Assembly (NCBI RefSeq): GCF_938039245.1
Contig: NZ_CALHVN010000026.1
Span: 34,173 to 98,172 of the forward strand
Direction: 5' to 3'
From: an uncultured Campylobacter sp.
Lineage (GTDB): Bacteria; Campylobacterota; Campylobacteria; Campylobacterales; Campylobacteraceae
DNA length: 64,000 bases
The notes beneath the pieces were generated by a model. The model ran no database searches. It worked only from the letters and a program-made list of their open reading frames with translations, and was not told where the DNA came from. Below, piece by piece: positions 8,987-18,103 of this stretch (position 1 is its first letter; every line of letters begins with the position of its first letter). Position numbers and translations under genes: made by a program.

Positions 8987-10342
8987 TTACACCGCGGCTC
9001 TAGGCGAGATGAGAGCGTCCTCAAAGTCCGCATGCGTCTCTTCGCTCATTATACGCAAAATTTTACTGCGCTTTATCTTCGCGTCGTCTTTAAATATCGC
9101 GCGCACCTTATCCATGCCCGCGTAAAAATCGCGCATGAGCACGAGGCAAAGATACCTGCCAAATCCCGTCGGCACGATGCGGCCGCCCTCTTCGTAGATA
9201 GCGCCGACTAGCTTTAGTAAATTTAGCTCCGCAAATAGCTCTTTTTTGATATTTGCGCCGTTAAATTCGTCGTATTTGGCGATATTTACGCTGCCGTCAA
9301 ACAGCTCGGTGAGGAAGATATACTTTAGCCGCTCTTTTTTCGTAAAGCCGCACTTTGCGATAACTGGACTTTCGCCGCTTTTAACGCGGCGGCCGTAGTC
9401 GAGCAGATTAAAGGCGTTGATAACCAGCTCGCCGTTTAAAAAGCTAAACGCGCCGCTACCCACGCCCACGTACTCGTGGTGGCTGCCGACGTATTCGTCG
9501 CGCAAATTTGCGCTATCTCGGCCAAATGCCCAAGCGTTGCTTTGATGATAGTCGCTAAAGCTCTCGCAGATGATCTCGTAAAATTCGCGCTCATTATCGC
9601 TATCTGCGACGCCTAGCGACTTTGCGATCGCATCGCGCGTAAGAGGCGACTTCATCAGCGGGTAAAACGTGATCTGCTCGGGAGCTATGGATTTTGCGAT
9701 TTTGATGTCGTTTAGTAGCTGCTCTTTGGTTTGATTAGGAAGGTTAAAGATAAGATCAAGGCTCATAACCGGCAGCACGCCAAGAGCTTTTTTCAGCTTT
9801 TCTTGCAAGGCTTCGCTAGAGCCGAATTTCTCGTATCTGGCTACGCGTTTTAGCGTCTCGTCGTCAAAGCTTTGTACGCCCACGCTTAGGCGGTCGATGA
9901 GTCCTTGAAATCTCTTTAAATTTTCGGGCCGGATGTGGTTTGGATCGCTCTCGCAGGACACGTCTTTGATACTAAAGAGCTCTTTAGCCAGTACGAGCGT
10001 TTTTTCAAGCTCGGGTTCGTTTATGAGCGTCGTGCCGCCGCCGACGTAAAGCGAGCCGAAATCAAAGCCTGCGGCCTTAACCTGCCGCATCTCTTGCCTT
10101 AAATTTTCAAAATAAATTTTAGCCAGCTCCTGCTCGTAATGATACTTGTGAAACGAGCAATACGGACAAAACGTGTGGCAAAACGGCACGTGAGCGTAAA
10201 GCATGTATTCGGTATTTTCGCGCGGCGTTTTTACGTATTTTTTATCTAGGATGTCGATATTTAGGCCATTATAAAGAGATTTTTGCATGGTATTATGGGC
10301 GTAATTAATCGCAAATCTTTCTATAATATTCTTAAAACCCAT
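8987..10342 (-). CDS. HemN-like / ChuW-like radical SAM enzyme
   Basis: A 451-residue protein with the radical SAM cluster motif CHTFCPYCSF (C-x3-C-x2-C) near residue 55, a YVGGGTT glycine motif, and the HemN-type segments SVGVQSFDDETLK and MSLDLIFNLPNQT. It belongs to the coproporphyrinogen III dehydrogenase superfamily, which binds SAM and a 4Fe-4S cluster in the cytoplasm. Length and the lack of an extended HemN N-terminus make a ChuW/HutW-type anaerobic haem-degrading role as plausible as HemN itself; motifs alone do not decide. No haem transport genes are adjacent. A 271-base gap separates it from the membrane-protein genes downstream. Confidence 0.75.
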   Translation of the reverse strand: MGFKNIIERFAINYAHNTMQKSLYNGLNIDILDKKYVKTPRENTEYMLYAHVPFCHTFCPYCSFHKYHYEQELAKIYFENLRQEMRQVKAAGFDFGSLYVGGGTTLINEPELEKTLVLAKELFSIKDVSCESDPNHIRPENLKRFQGLIDRLSVGVQSFDDETLKRVARYEKFGSSEALQEKLKKALGVLPVMSLDLIFNLPNQTKEQLLNDIKIAKSIAPEQITFYPLMKSPLTRDAIAKSLGVADSDNEREFYEIICESFSDYHQSNAWAFGRDSANLRDEYVGSHHEYVGVGSGAFSFLNGELVINAFNLLDYGRRVKSGESPVIAKCGFTKKERLKYIFLTELFDGSVNIAKYDEFNGANIKKELFAELNLLKLVGAIYEEGGRIVPTGFGRYLCLVLMRDFYAGMDKVRAIFKDDAKIKRSKILRIMSEETHADFEDALISPRAAV

Positions 10343-10613
10343 AATTAATTTTCTCCCGTAAATCCAAATTTATGTTCGTAAGGATATCTAAAATTTTATT
10401 AATCTCGCCTTGAAAAAGGCTGAATTTGCCGAAGTTTTATCAAAATCTGGCGTAAAATTTAAAATTTGGGCTCGTATTTTGAAGCAAAAATCTACCCGTA
10501 TTAGCTTTAATCTTTGCTCGGTTTGCGCAAAATTCGCCGCCAAGTTACAATTTTTAGCATAGCGGTTTTGGTTAGTCGCCGCTAGATATCTGATTTATAT
10601 TTATTTACCGCTT

Positions 10614-11399
10614 TTAACGGATATCGCCCGCCTTTTGCTTTGAGATTATCAGGCTTGAGTCCAGCTCGAATTTCTCTCCGCTTTTAGTCTGCAGATAGTA
10701 AAATTTACCCAGAGCCGATAGGACTTTGACGTTGTAGAGCTCTACGGAGTTTTTTTGCTCTAAAGCGTACGTTTTGCAAACGGGAGAGAGATTTACCGCG
10801 CTTGCCTTGAGCGGGCCGCTACGCGTGCCGTTTTTACCGTACGTTAAAACCGAGTTTTCAAAAACGACCTCATCGCTGGACGCAACGCCTATGTCTGCGC
10901 CGTTAGCGTCTATAAATTTTATCTCGTCGTCGTTTACTCCGCTAAAAATATACGTCTCGTTGCGGTCTTTTACGGCTAGCTCGGCTTTTTGCTTATTGTA
11001 CGAGACGATTTGCGCCTTTTGTTTTGCGTAGCAGCCGTCCTTTGCTCCCGCGCCGATGCAGCCGTTTTGATTATTTTGGCAAACGCTTTTTGGCAAAGCG
11101 TTTAAGGCGTCTTTTTTGAGCGATAGCATTTTGTAGTTTATATTTCCCAGATCGGCTACTTGGACGATTTTACCGCTCATAACCGCGACGATGACTAAAT
11201 TTATGATTATCAAAGACCAAAAAATCATCTTGAAATAATCTATATCCTTAGACCTTATCAACGCTCTAAACAAAACGGCAAAAAATGCCATAAAAATCAC
11301 TAAAAAAGCGGTAGTAAACCCATCATCGCTCACGCGGACGTAGGCAAGCAGAGCTACCATAAACGGAGTTGCAAAGGATAAAAATCCGTGCAATATCAT
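10614..11399 (-). CDS. Membrane protein with C-terminal extracytoplasmic domain, unknown function
   Basis: A 261-residue protein. Three hydrophobic segments occupy roughly the first 90 residues. The remaining 170 residues are polar, with four Cys in a short region (VCQNNQNGC and DGCYAKQ plus a later VCKTY) and a beta-rich character, likely outside the cytoplasm. I recognise no domain. Its ATG overlaps the TGA of the upstream gene as ATGA once that gene's frameshift is corrected, so the two are probably translationally coupled and function together. It is the last gene of the leftward operon that includes yajQ. Confidence 0.6.
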   Translation of the reverse strand: MILHGFLSFATPFMVALLAYVRVSDDGFTTAFLVIFMAFFAVLFRALIRSKDIDYFKMIFWSLIIINLVIVAVMSGKIVQVADLGNINYKMLSLKKDALNALPKSVCQNNQNGCIGAGAKDGCYAKQKAQIVSYNKQKAELAVKDRNETYIFSGVNDDEIKFIDANGADIGVASSDEVVFENSVLTYGKNGTRSGPLKASAVNLSPVCKTYALEQKNSVELYNVKVLSALGKFYYLQTKSGEKFELDSSLIISKQKAGDIR

Positions 11400-12152
11400 A
11401 AAAATAAAAGAGGAATGTCGAATTTACCGTTTTTAATGCGGTAATATATACAAAACGCCGCCACTACCGCCCCGATCCCCGCAAAATAAAGGCTCGGAGA
11501 ATCTACTGCTCTCGGGAAAAAATATCCGGCACCTATAAATGCTATGCCCGCAAGCGTAGCTATCAGATAAATCGCGTAAAAAGGCTTTTCTTTTTTCGTC
11601 GCCGTCGTAAGAAACGATCAAAACCAAATGCAAAGCGGGAAATATATATAAAATAACAAATAAACCAAAACCCGATATCGCAAGCGCGCTAAGTAGCGAA
11701 AAGATGCTGTCGCTGACGGCTACCGAGAAAAATCCGACATTTTGCCAAAAGATAAAATATATTATAAACGGAATCAGCCCCAACAGCGCTATTAGAACCT
11801 GATAGTATTTTTTCACGCGGCAAATTTGCTCCGAGACGAAAAGCTTGATACGCTTTAGATTATATACTTCTTTATATTTTTTATAAACGTCCGAATCGCG
11901 GCTTAACTTATCCAAATTCGCAAGCAAATTTACCTGGCGATAAATTCTGTCGTTTAGCTCGTATATATCCGCAGCCGTTTGCGAATAATTATCGCAGCTA
12001 AGGTTTTCAAATTTAGCCAGTCTATCTTTTAATAGACCAATTAGTCCCAAGACGTCCTTGTCGCACTCTTTATTTTTAAGCGTTTTGATAAAATCGCCGT
12101 ACTCCTTTGCGGCGCTATTTTTTTCTTGGATTAACTTTTTAAAATTATCCAT
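11396..12152 (-). pseudogene. Membrane protein gene with a +1 A frameshift near its 3' end
   Basis: The uninterrupted frame starts at 12152 with a helical, charged N-terminal half of about 120 residues. Two hydrophobic segments follow (QVLIALLGLIPFIIYFIF and LALAISGFGLFVILYIFPAL). After SYDGDE the frame runs into unlikely C-rich, non-membrane sequence and stops at 11433. Moving one base at a run of six A (minus strand, 11591-11596) restores EKPFYAIYLIATLAGIAFIG and a second hydrophobic segment, ending at 11396 with a TGA that overlaps the next ATG. This shows that the ancestral gene had four membrane segments and about 250 residues. The indel may be real or an assembly error. Confidence 0.65.
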
Positions 12153-12157
12153 TAAAT

Positions 12158-12655
12158 TTACTTCAAATTTTTAAAACTTATCGGCAGCTCCAAATTTAAC
12201 CCCTTCACAAGCCTTATACACTCCTGCAGGTCGTCGATGCTTTTGCCGCTTACTCGCACCTCTTCGCCGCGGATCGTCGCCGTTACTTTTAGCTTTGCGT
12301 CCTTGATCGCTTTGGTGATTTTTTTTGCGTTTTCGCTATCTAGGGTGTCGTTTAGCTTTAGCGTAGCTTTGATATTTCCGCCGCTCGCACTCTCGCGTTT
12401 GCTTTCAGTCACGGCTACGGGTGGGATGTTTCGCTTGATGAGCTTTGAGATCACGATGTCTTTTAGCGCGTCGATTTTGTTGTCGCTAGAGCTAAGAAGC
12501 GTGATGATTTTTTCCTTTTCGTTTAGCTCCACCTCGGCCACAAGCCCCTTAAAATCATATCTCGCCGCGATCTCCTTTTTCGCCGTTTCTAGCGCGTTTT
12601 TGACCTCCATCATATCGACCGCCGCGCTTATATCAAAACTATGCTCAGTTGCCAT
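12158..12655 (-). CDS. yajQ: YajQ family nucleotide-binding protein
   Basis: A 165-residue protein matching the UPF0234/YajQ family along its whole length: it begins [20 protein letters not shown], has the ARYDFKG motif, the repeated ferredoxin-like halves and ends [11 protein letters not shown]. YajQ proteins bind nucleotides, and some bind cyclic di-GMP; the exact ligand in Campylobacter is not something the sequence shows. It starts two bases after the dehydrogenase gene and is followed five bases later by the frameshifted membrane protein gene. The same neighbour order occurs in C. jejuni (Cj0373-Cj0374). Confidence 0.9.
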   Translation of the reverse strand: MATEHSFDISAAVDMMEVKNALETAKKEIAARYDFKGLVAEVELNEKEKIITLLSSSDNKIDALKDIVISKLIKRNIPPVAVTESKRESASGGNIKATLKLNDTLDSENAKKITKAIKDAKLKVTATIRGEEVRVSGKSIDDLQECIRLVKGLNLELPISFKNLK

Positions 12656-12657
12656 TT

Positions 12658-13587
12658 TTATCCTTTCAAAAATTCTTTTATATTTTCCGAGATCATCGCT
12701 ACGAGCCGCTCTCTAGCCTCAAAGCTCGCCCACGCCACGTGCGGAGTGAGTATCAAATTTTCCTTATTTTTGATATTTAGCAGCGGATGATCCGCGCGCA
12801 TGGGCTCGGTCTCCAGCACGTCCGAGGCAAATCGCAAATTTCGCCCATCTATCGCGCGGGCTACGGCGTTTTCGTCCACGATGCCGCCGCGTCCGAAGTT
12901 CATCAAAATCGCGCCCTCTTTCATCAAATTTAACTCCCGCTCGCCGATCAAATTTCGCGTTTTTTCGTTTAGCGGAGCGTGGATGCTCACGATGTCGCAG
13001 CCGCTTAAAAGCTCGCCCAAATTTTGCCTTTTAAACTCCGCGTTTGCGTTTGCGCCGCTAGTTGAGTAGTAGCTTACCCTCGCGCCAAATGCCGCCGCGA
13101 CGCGCGCCACGCCTCTGCCGATCTCGCCAAGGCCGATGATGCCAAAACTCTTGCCCGCTATCTCGCCGATACTGCGGTCTAAATTCGTAAAAATTTCGCT
13201 CTTCGCCCACTCGCCGCTTTGCGCGTAGTTATCGTAAAATTTGATGCGATTCGTCAGCACAAAAAGGCAAGCAAACGTATGCTGCACGACGCTAGCCGTC
13301 GAGTAACCCGCGACGTTTTTTACCGCGATGCCTTTTGCTGCGGCGTAGGCGAGATCGACGTTGTTCATACCCGTCGCACTAATGCAGATTAGCTTTAAAT
13401 TTGACGCATCCATCGTCTCTTTGTCGATGATGACTTTGTTCGTGATGACGACGTCCGCGCCCTTTAGCCGCTCTATGCACTCGGCCGCGGCGGTCGTCTC
13501 AAAGCTAACAAACTCACCAAACTGCTCAAAAACGTCCAAATTTACGTCGCTTCCAAGCGTCGCGGCATCGAGGCAGACTATTTTCAT
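12658..13587 (-). CDS. D-2-hydroxyacid dehydrogenase family protein
   Basis: A 309-residue NAD-dependent dehydrogenase. The Rossmann motif is [20 protein letters not shown], around residues 148-167; the substrate-side signature includes [16 protein letters not shown] and [11 protein letters not shown], and the catalytic His is in LTPHVAWAS. These enzymes reduce 2-keto acids such as hydroxypyruvate or pyruvate to D-2-hydroxyacids in the cytoplasm. The exact substrate is not evident; a hydroxypyruvate/glyoxylate reductase role is the usual database guess. It starts nine bases after the glutathionylspermidine-synthase-like gene. Confidence 0.87.
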   Translation of the reverse strand: MKIVCLDAATLGSDVNLDVFEQFGEFVSFETTAAAECIERLKGADVVITNKVIIDKETMDASNLKLICISATGMNNVDLAYAAAKGIAVKNVAGYSTASVVQHTFACLFVLTNRIKFYDNYAQSGEWAKSEIFTNLDRSIGEIAGKSFGIIGLGEIGRGVARVAAAFGARVSYYSTSGANANAEFKRQNLGELLSGCDIVSIHAPLNEKTRNLIGERELNLMKEGAILMNFGRGGIVDENAVARAIDGRNLRFASDVLETEPMRADHPLLNIKNKENLILTPHVAWASFEARERLVAMISENIKEFLKG

Positions 13588-13596
13588 TTTGCGTCC

Positions 13597-14775
13597 TTAT
13601 TTGATAAAGTGCCCTACGAATTTGGAGTAGTTATCTAAAATTTCGCCGCCTCTGCGGTATCCCAGCGCGCACGCCTCGTAGGCGAAAAATACGCCAGCTT
13701 GGTAGCTATTATTGGCGGCGTCTTTGTTAAATTCATAAAATTCCTGATAGATCGCGCGGTTTTGACCGTAGTCGCCGCCGTTTTGCGAGCTAATGCTACC
13801 GTCGGCCTCGATCACGCTCACGTTTGCGCCCTCTCGCCCAAAAACCGGCTTTTTCACGCACTTTTTACCAGCTAACGGCTTATCGCTAGCTTGGAGCAAA
13901 AGCGGGTGATTCGGATATAAATCCCATAAAATTTTTAGTATCCCTTTGCTTTGGAAAAGTAGCGTGTATGCGGGATTTAGGATGATTGCTTTTTGATTTC
14001 GGACGATGTTTTTTAGGATGATGGCTAGCTCGCCTTCCTGCACGGCGATATCCTCCCACGGCACGAGCTTAAACCAGTACTCGTAGTTTTCGCCGTCAAA
14101 AAACACGCCCTCCTCGTCGTTAAATACGACCTCGTGAACGTAAGCAAACGCCGTGTGAAAGCCCGCCTCCTCGGCGATATACTGCAGTAGCTTCACCGTC
14201 TGCTCGTCCTCGCTACTGCCCGCAACCGAGCTAAATAAAATTTTCCAGCCCTCATAGTGCTCGTTAAAGCTCTCGGTCTCCTCATCTAGCGTCACGAGGC
14301 GCCTAAAATTTTGCTTCAAAGCGTCATAAAGGTCGTTAAACTGCGCGCTCTCGTCCATGCGGTTAAACTTAAGCGCCGCCCACTGGATGATCGCCGTCTC
14401 AAACACGGCCGTCGGAGTGTCGGCATTAAATTCGATGAGTTTTATCGGTTTGCCGTCTAGACCGCCGGCTAGGTCAAATCTACCGTAGAGATGCCAGTGC
14501 ACGTCGTTTTCCCAGCTTTCGCGCACGAGGTCTACGAGGTTAAACGGGATGCCGACCTCGTGGTAGAGGTTGTTGTCGATGACGTGCTGGGCGGCTGCGA
14601 CGAACATGTCGTATAGCTCGTTTGCGGCGTTGTAGTAGGCCTCGGCCTGCGCCTCGCTAACCTCGACTAGCTCGTCTGCTACGTAGTCGCTGCCGTCTGG
14701 ATCGGTGTGCCACGTAAAGCCGATCTCGCTTAAAAATTCGCTATTTAGCGGTTCGATTTTTTTTAAATTTATCAT
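13597..14775 (-). CDS. Glutathionylspermidine synthase family protein (ATP-grasp-like)
   Basis: A 392-residue protein that starts at the ATG at 14775, placed seven bases after a GGAGG that lies inside the last codons of the upstream lipoprotein gene; a longer in-frame extension would merely overlap that gene in another frame. Motifs of the GspS C-terminal-domain family are present: TWHTDPDG, RFDLAGG, KLIEFNADTPTAVFETAIIQ and PVFGREGANVSVI. The family ligates an amine to a carboxylate at ATP expense; here the E. coli amidase domain is absent. The substrate in epsilonproteobacteria is, as far as I know, unproven. C. jejuni Cj0372 is the syntenic gene. Confidence 0.85.
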   Translation of the reverse strand: MINLKKIEPLNSEFLSEIGFTWHTDPDGSDYVADELVEVSEAQAEAYYNAANELYDMFVAAAQHVIDNNLYHEVGIPFNLVDLVRESWENDVHWHLYGRFDLAGGLDGKPIKLIEFNADTPTAVFETAIIQWAALKFNRMDESAQFNDLYDALKQNFRRLVTLDEETESFNEHYEGWKILFSSVAGSSEDEQTVKLLQYIAEEAGFHTAFAYVHEVVFNDEEGVFFDGENYEYWFKLVPWEDIAVQEGELAIILKNIVRNQKAIILNPAYTLLFQSKGILKILWDLYPNHPLLLQASDKPLAGKKCVKKPVFGREGANVSVIEADGSISSQNGGDYGQNRAIYQEFYEFNKDAANNSYQAGVFFAYEACALGYRRGGEILDNYSKFVGHFIK

Positions 14776-14776
14776 T

Positions 14777-15415
14777 TTATCCTCCGAAACTTGAGCTTGA
14801 ACTTGAACTTGATCCGCCAAAAAATCCGCTTTTTCCACCGCTTGGTTTACTTGCCGAGCTCGTGGCTTTGGCTTTATTAAAGCTATCTACGCTCCTTGAA
14901 TAGGCGCTTGGGTTTTTATACGCGCTTTGGCGCTGCGACTGATAGCCGGGGTTGTTAAAGAGCTTATTGCCGATCCAGCTACCTATGATCGCGCCCGCAG
15001 CCGAGGCTAGAAGCGTCTCGCCAAGGCTCATACCGCCGCTTGAAAGTTGCGCGTTTTGAGCGTTCGGATTCGTCAAATTTGACGTTCCGGCATCGATTTT
15101 AGCGTTTTCTTCGGCGATTAGCTTATCCATCTCCTCTTTGCTCAGCACGCGCTCGGTGCCGTTGATATCCTTTAGCACGACGCGCGTTTCGCTGCTTGGA
15201 TACTCCTCTAGAACTTTATATTTGCCCGGTGCGGTTTCTTCGATGATGACGAAAGCTCCCGTTTTTTGCGCCGCTTCTTTTAGCGCGCTGCCGTCATTAC
15301 CGTTTGCTCCCCCGTTATCGCTGCCGCATCCTGCCAGCCCAGCCGCCACCATCGCGCCAAAGCCGCCCACAGCGGCGTAGCTGGCTACTTTTTTGATATG
15401 TTTAAAAACTCTCAT
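14777..15415 (-). CDS. UPF0323 family lipoprotein
   Basis: A 212-residue protein with a lipoprotein signal: basic N-terminus (MRVFKHIKKV), hydrophobic core and lipobox LAGC with Cys at about residue 30. The mature part has a KYKVLEEYPSSETRVVLKD region, a glycine-rich segment resembling a single-pass or surface helix (LLASAAGAIIGSWIGNKLFN), and a low-complexity tail rich in Ser and Gly. It corresponds to the UPF0323 family (Cj0371 in C. jejuni). Its function is unknown to me. The ATG overlaps the upstream stop by four bases and its own stop lies one base before the next ATG, so it sits in a tight operon. Confidence 0.85.
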   Translation of the reverse strand: MRVFKHIKKVASYAAVGGFGAMVAAGLAGCGSDNGGANGNDGSALKEAAQKTGAFVIIEETAPGKYKVLEEYPSSETRVVLKDINGTERVLSKEEMDKLIAEENAKIDAGTSNLTNPNAQNAQLSSGGMSLGETLLASAAGAIIGSWIGNKLFNNPGYQSQRQSAYKNPSAYSRSVDSFNKAKATSSASKPSGGKSGFFGGSSSSSSSSFGG

Positions 15416-16092
15416 TTTTTATCTAGCTCCTTTGAAATTTTCTTGCTTTTTACCATTATCACGCCTTTTTTAAATTTGATAAATTTTGATTTTCCGATGT
15501 TTTTTATGATTTTATTTTGCGTTTTTTTAAGGCTCTTGCCGCTTAAATTTTGCGATTTTAAAAACTCGGCTAGGCTCGTCCATTTGCCCTCGCTTTTAGG
15601 CTCGCTCTCGACGAATTCGACATCGATCGGAGCCGCGTATTCGCCGTTTTGACGAGCCAGAAGCGGACGCTCGAGTAGATTTAAAAAATTTCTAATTTTC
15701 TCGTCGCGCTCGCGGTAAATTTGAGCGATTTCGGTTTTATTATTTAGCAAAATTTGCTCTTTTTCGCGAAAAAGCCTCTCTTTGTCGGCTTGCAAATTTT
15801 GATTTTGTTCTTTTAGTTCGCTAATTTGCGACAGTAGAAATTCGTTCACTTCGAATTCTCCCGTCTTTGTTTTTTTGGATTTCGCGCTTTTAGCTGATTT
15901 TTCGGTAGATGTTTTTGGCGGCTGATTTGGCGCTAAATTTGCCGCAGTATCAGGCTCGTATCCGTCCAAAACCACATATTTTACGCCGTCTTTTTCAAAG
16001 GTTTTTAGCGTTCCGCGACGAATGCGGTTGTAAACGGCTTCTTTGGTTACGCCTAAGATTTCCGCAGCCTCGCTCACGGGCACTTTGGACAT
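15412..16092 (-). CDS. Helix-turn-helix DNA-binding protein with coiled coil
   Basis: A 226-residue protein. The first 50 residues form an excisionase/MerR-type helix-turn-helix (VSEAAEILGVTKEAVYNRIR followed by a short wing ending KYVVLDG). A lysine- and alanine-rich linker and a coiled coil follow (ISELKEQNQNLQADKERLFR and the IYRERDEKIRNFLNLLERPL region). The C-terminus is strongly basic. It probably binds DNA as an oligomer; the target is unknown, and as first gene of the operon it could regulate its own transcription, which is inference. An AAAGGA site sits before the ATG, and the end overlaps the lipoprotein start by four bases. Confidence 0.72.
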   Translation of the reverse strand: MSKVPVSEAAEILGVTKEAVYNRIRRGTLKTFEKDGVKYVVLDGYEPDTAANLAPNQPPKTSTEKSAKSAKSKKTKTGEFEVNEFLLSQISELKEQNQNLQADKERLFREKEQILLNNKTEIAQIYRERDEKIRNFLNLLERPLLARQNGEYAAPIDVEFVESEPKSEGKWTSLAEFLKSQNLSGKSLKKTQNKIIKNIGKSKFIKFKKGVIMVKSKKISKELDKK

Positions 16093-16162
16093 ATTTTTCC
16101 TTTGATCGTTGAATTTGGCGTAGATTATGGCAAATTTTGGCTTTGATGCGAGTTAAACGGGA

Positions 16163-16198
16163 GTTTAAAAAGAAAAGGCCGCCGAAGCGACCCTTTTG
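16163..16198 (-). terminator. Rho-independent terminator after rpsU
   Basis: On the minus strand, just after the rpsU stop, AAAAGG-G-TCGC pairs with GCGG-CCTTTT across a TTCG tetraloop (one bulged G), followed by a T-rich stretch TTCTTTTT. This is a good intrinsic terminator and isolates rpsU from the following operon. Confidence 0.8.
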
Positions 16199-16199
16199 G

Positions 16200-16412
16200 T
16201 TAGAGCTTTGACTCGTAGCGTCTAAGCATATATAGACGTTTAAGCATTTTCTTGCGAGCCGCGATTTTTTGTTTTTTGCGGATCTCGGTCATAGGCTCGA
16301 AAAAGCGTCTTGCGCGAACTTCGGTCACGACAAGGTTCCTGTCGGTTTGCTTTTTGAACTTTCTGTAAGCTTCGTCAAAAGACTCGTTAGGATGTACCTT
16401 AATACCAGGCAA
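16200..16412 (-). CDS. rpsU: 30S ribosomal protein S21
   Basis: A 70-residue basic protein reading [20 protein letters not shown] from residue 2 and ending [12 protein letters not shown], the epsilonproteobacterial S21 pattern. S21 is a small-subunit protein that helps mRNA engagement near the platform. I chose the TTG at 16412 because it gives the 70-residue family length starting at PGIK; GTG codons 6 to 12 bases further upstream are in frame, and the purine-rich AAGGTGGTGAGGA could serve either start. The gene has its own -10 box upstream and a strong terminator downstream. Confidence 0.88.
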   Translation of the reverse strand: MPGIKVHPNESFDEAYRKFKKQTDRNLVVTEVRARRFFEPMTEIRKKQKIAARKKMLKRLYMLRRYESKL

Positions 16413-16446
16413 CGTCCTCACCACCTTTCAATTAAAATAGACGGCG

Positions 16447-16452
16447 ATTATA
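16447..16452 (-). promoter_or_regulatory. rpsU: -10 box for rpsU
   Basis: A perfect TATAAT on the minus strand about 35 bases before the rpsU start. No convincing -35 box, as is usual for Campylobacter sigma-70 promoters. Confidence 0.55.
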
Positions 16453-16500
16453 GTTTAAATTTTATAAATTTAAGCTTTGCTAGCCGCCAGGGTTTTAAAT

Positions 16501-17985
16501 TTAGCCTTTTAGTATATGCTCCGCCGCTATCATCGCCGAGCTGATACAATCAGGCGTCGAGCAGCTGGTAAGCCTCGTAAATCCGTGCACTCCGCCCGTC
16601 GCCTCGCCTACGGCGTATAAATTTTTAATAGGCTTGCTATCATTTATATTAAGAACTTCAAAGTTCAAATTTACCCTCACGCCGCCCGGAGTATAGCTGA
16701 TGCCAGGAGCCCCGAGTATCGCGTAAAACGGAGCCTTTTCTATCGGAGCGACTTTGGTTAAATCCTTTTTAAAATCGGCATCGGTTTTGGCGGCGACGCT
16801 TTCGTTATACCGCTTTATTTCCTCTTTTAAAATTTGCGCATTTAGCTTAAATTCCGCAGCTAGCTCGTCTAGGCTCTCAAATTTTTTCATCTTGCCGGTT
16901 TCTATAAATTTTTGCAGCCTTTTTGGGTCATGACTGGAGGTAAATCCCGTCTCGTCAAAGATTATAGTCGGAAACAGATCGCTTTCGTTTTTTTGCATAT
17001 TTTCTAAAATATTATCGGACAAAGTCTGCCTGTCGCCGTCTTCGTTCATAAATCTCTTTGAGTTTTTGCCGTCGACTGCAATAGCAAATATCAAATCCTC
17101 CGTCGGAATACCAAACGAATAGCGTCCCAGGCTAAGCTGTACAGGCATCGCGCCCGCCCTTACCATGGTTTTTAACGCACCGGCCGTTGCGCCTGGATTT
17201 GACGGAGTGGAGGCTAGAGCGAGCCTTGGATTTTGCGCTGCTTTAAAGGTTTTGTCCGCCGAAAATCCGCCGCTTGCAAAAATTACGGCCTTTTTTGCTT
17301 TATAAAATTTAACGTCTCCCGAAACGTTTTGCGCATCGTCGTCGGCTAGGTTTTTATCAAATTTATATTCCTCTCTCACCTTTAGTCCTATCGCCGCGCC
17401 GTTTTTATCCAGCACGATTTCATCGACTTTTACGCGCTTTAGCGTCTTGCCGCCCTTGCTCTCAAAGTGCGAATTTAGAGCCTGCACGCACGCTCCGCCA
17501 CCACCCACGGTCTCTAGGCTTCTTGCCACGCTATGTCCGCCTAGATGCTTTAGTTTTTCGGCGTATTGTACGCCTCTTGCTTTGACGAATTCATAAGCTC
17601 TTTTTGAATTCTCAGCGATCCTGTAGGACTGCTCTATGTAGTTAAAGCCCTTGCCCGCCTTATTTAGATCTTTTACGAAAAGCTCGATAGAGTCTTTGAT
17701 ACCGGCTTTTTCTTGCTGCTCGGTGCCTACGCAGGCAAAATCAAGCTGAGAAACGACGGAGTTTCCGCCCATTCGCGACATCTTTTCTAGTAGCGCTACG
17801 CCAAGCCCACCCTCGGCCGCTACGATGCCCGCGACGTTTGCGCTAAGGCCGCTACCTACCACCAAGACGTCGTATTCCGCGTCCCATTTTATCTCGTCAT
17901 CTTGTGCCGCTTGCAAATTTAGCGCACCAACAGCGGCTGCCGTGAGGCCGGTTTTGATGAAATTTCTTCTAGAAATTTTTTTCAT
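16501..17985 (-). CDS. Tat-exported FAD-dependent reductase (fumarate-reductase / flavocytochrome c flavoprotein family)
   Basis: A 494-residue flavoprotein with a Tat signal (SRRNFIKTGLTAAAVGALN), so it should work folded in the periplasm. The FAD site starts DVLVVGSGLSANVAGIVAAE and closes with AVGEATGGVHGFTRL. The family includes soluble fumarate, methacrylate and urocanate reductases. The segment that in Shewanella fumarate reductase carries a substrate-binding His (consensus about HHTMGG) reads SYTPGG, and the C-terminal motif is RLTSCSTPD instead of RLGGN, so fumarate is probably not the substrate. There is no haem-binding CxxCH, so an external electron donor is needed. It is divergent from ccoG with its own -10. 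Confidence 0.78.
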   Translation of the reverse strand: MKKISRRNFIKTGLTAAAVGALNLQAAQDDEIKWDAEYDVLVVGSGLSANVAGIVAAEGGLGVALLEKMSRMGGNSVVSQLDFACVGTEQQEKAGIKDSIELFVKDLNKAGKGFNYIEQSYRIAENSKRAYEFVKARGVQYAEKLKHLGGHSVARSLETVGGGGACVQALNSHFESKGGKTLKRVKVDEIVLDKNGAAIGLKVREEYKFDKNLADDDAQNVSGDVKFYKAKKAVIFASGGFSADKTFKAAQNPRLALASTPSNPGATAGALKTMVRAGAMPVQLSLGRYSFGIPTEDLIFAIAVDGKNSKRFMNEDGDRQTLSDNILENMQKNESDLFPTIIFDETGFTSSHDPKRLQKFIETGKMKKFESLDELAAEFKLNAQILKEEIKRYNESVAAKTDADFKKDLTKVAPIEKAPFYAILGAPGISYTPGGVRVNLNFEVLNINDSKPIKNLYAVGEATGGVHGFTRLTSCSTPDCISSAMIAAEHILKG

Positions 17986-18011
17986 AACATCTCCTTTAAA
18001 GAATTTATGAA

Positions 18012-18017
18012 ATTATA
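18012..18017 (-). promoter_or_regulatory. -10 box for the Tat flavoprotein gene
   Basis: Minus-strand TATAAT about 27 bases before the start codon, in a context GGTGTATAATTTC. It is back-to-back with the ccoG promoter. Confidence 0.5.
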
Positions 18018-18070
18018 CACCGTAAAAGGGGCGTAATAGTAATTTTAATACGCGATTAAGGCATTAATCT

Positions 18071-18076
18071 TATAAT
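18071..18076 (+). promoter_or_regulatory. ccoG: -10 box for ccoG
   Basis: TATAAT 28 bases before the ccoG ATG, in a GC-poor intergenic region of about 118 bases shared with the divergent flavoprotein gene. Confidence 0.5.
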
Positions 18077-18103
18077 CTCGCTATTTTGCAATTAGGAAAA
18101 ATA

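Noticed and set aside
12237..12716. Plus-strand frame of 159 codons opposite yajQ
   Set aside because: Ser/Phe-rich antisense shadow; yajQ is well supported on the minus strand.
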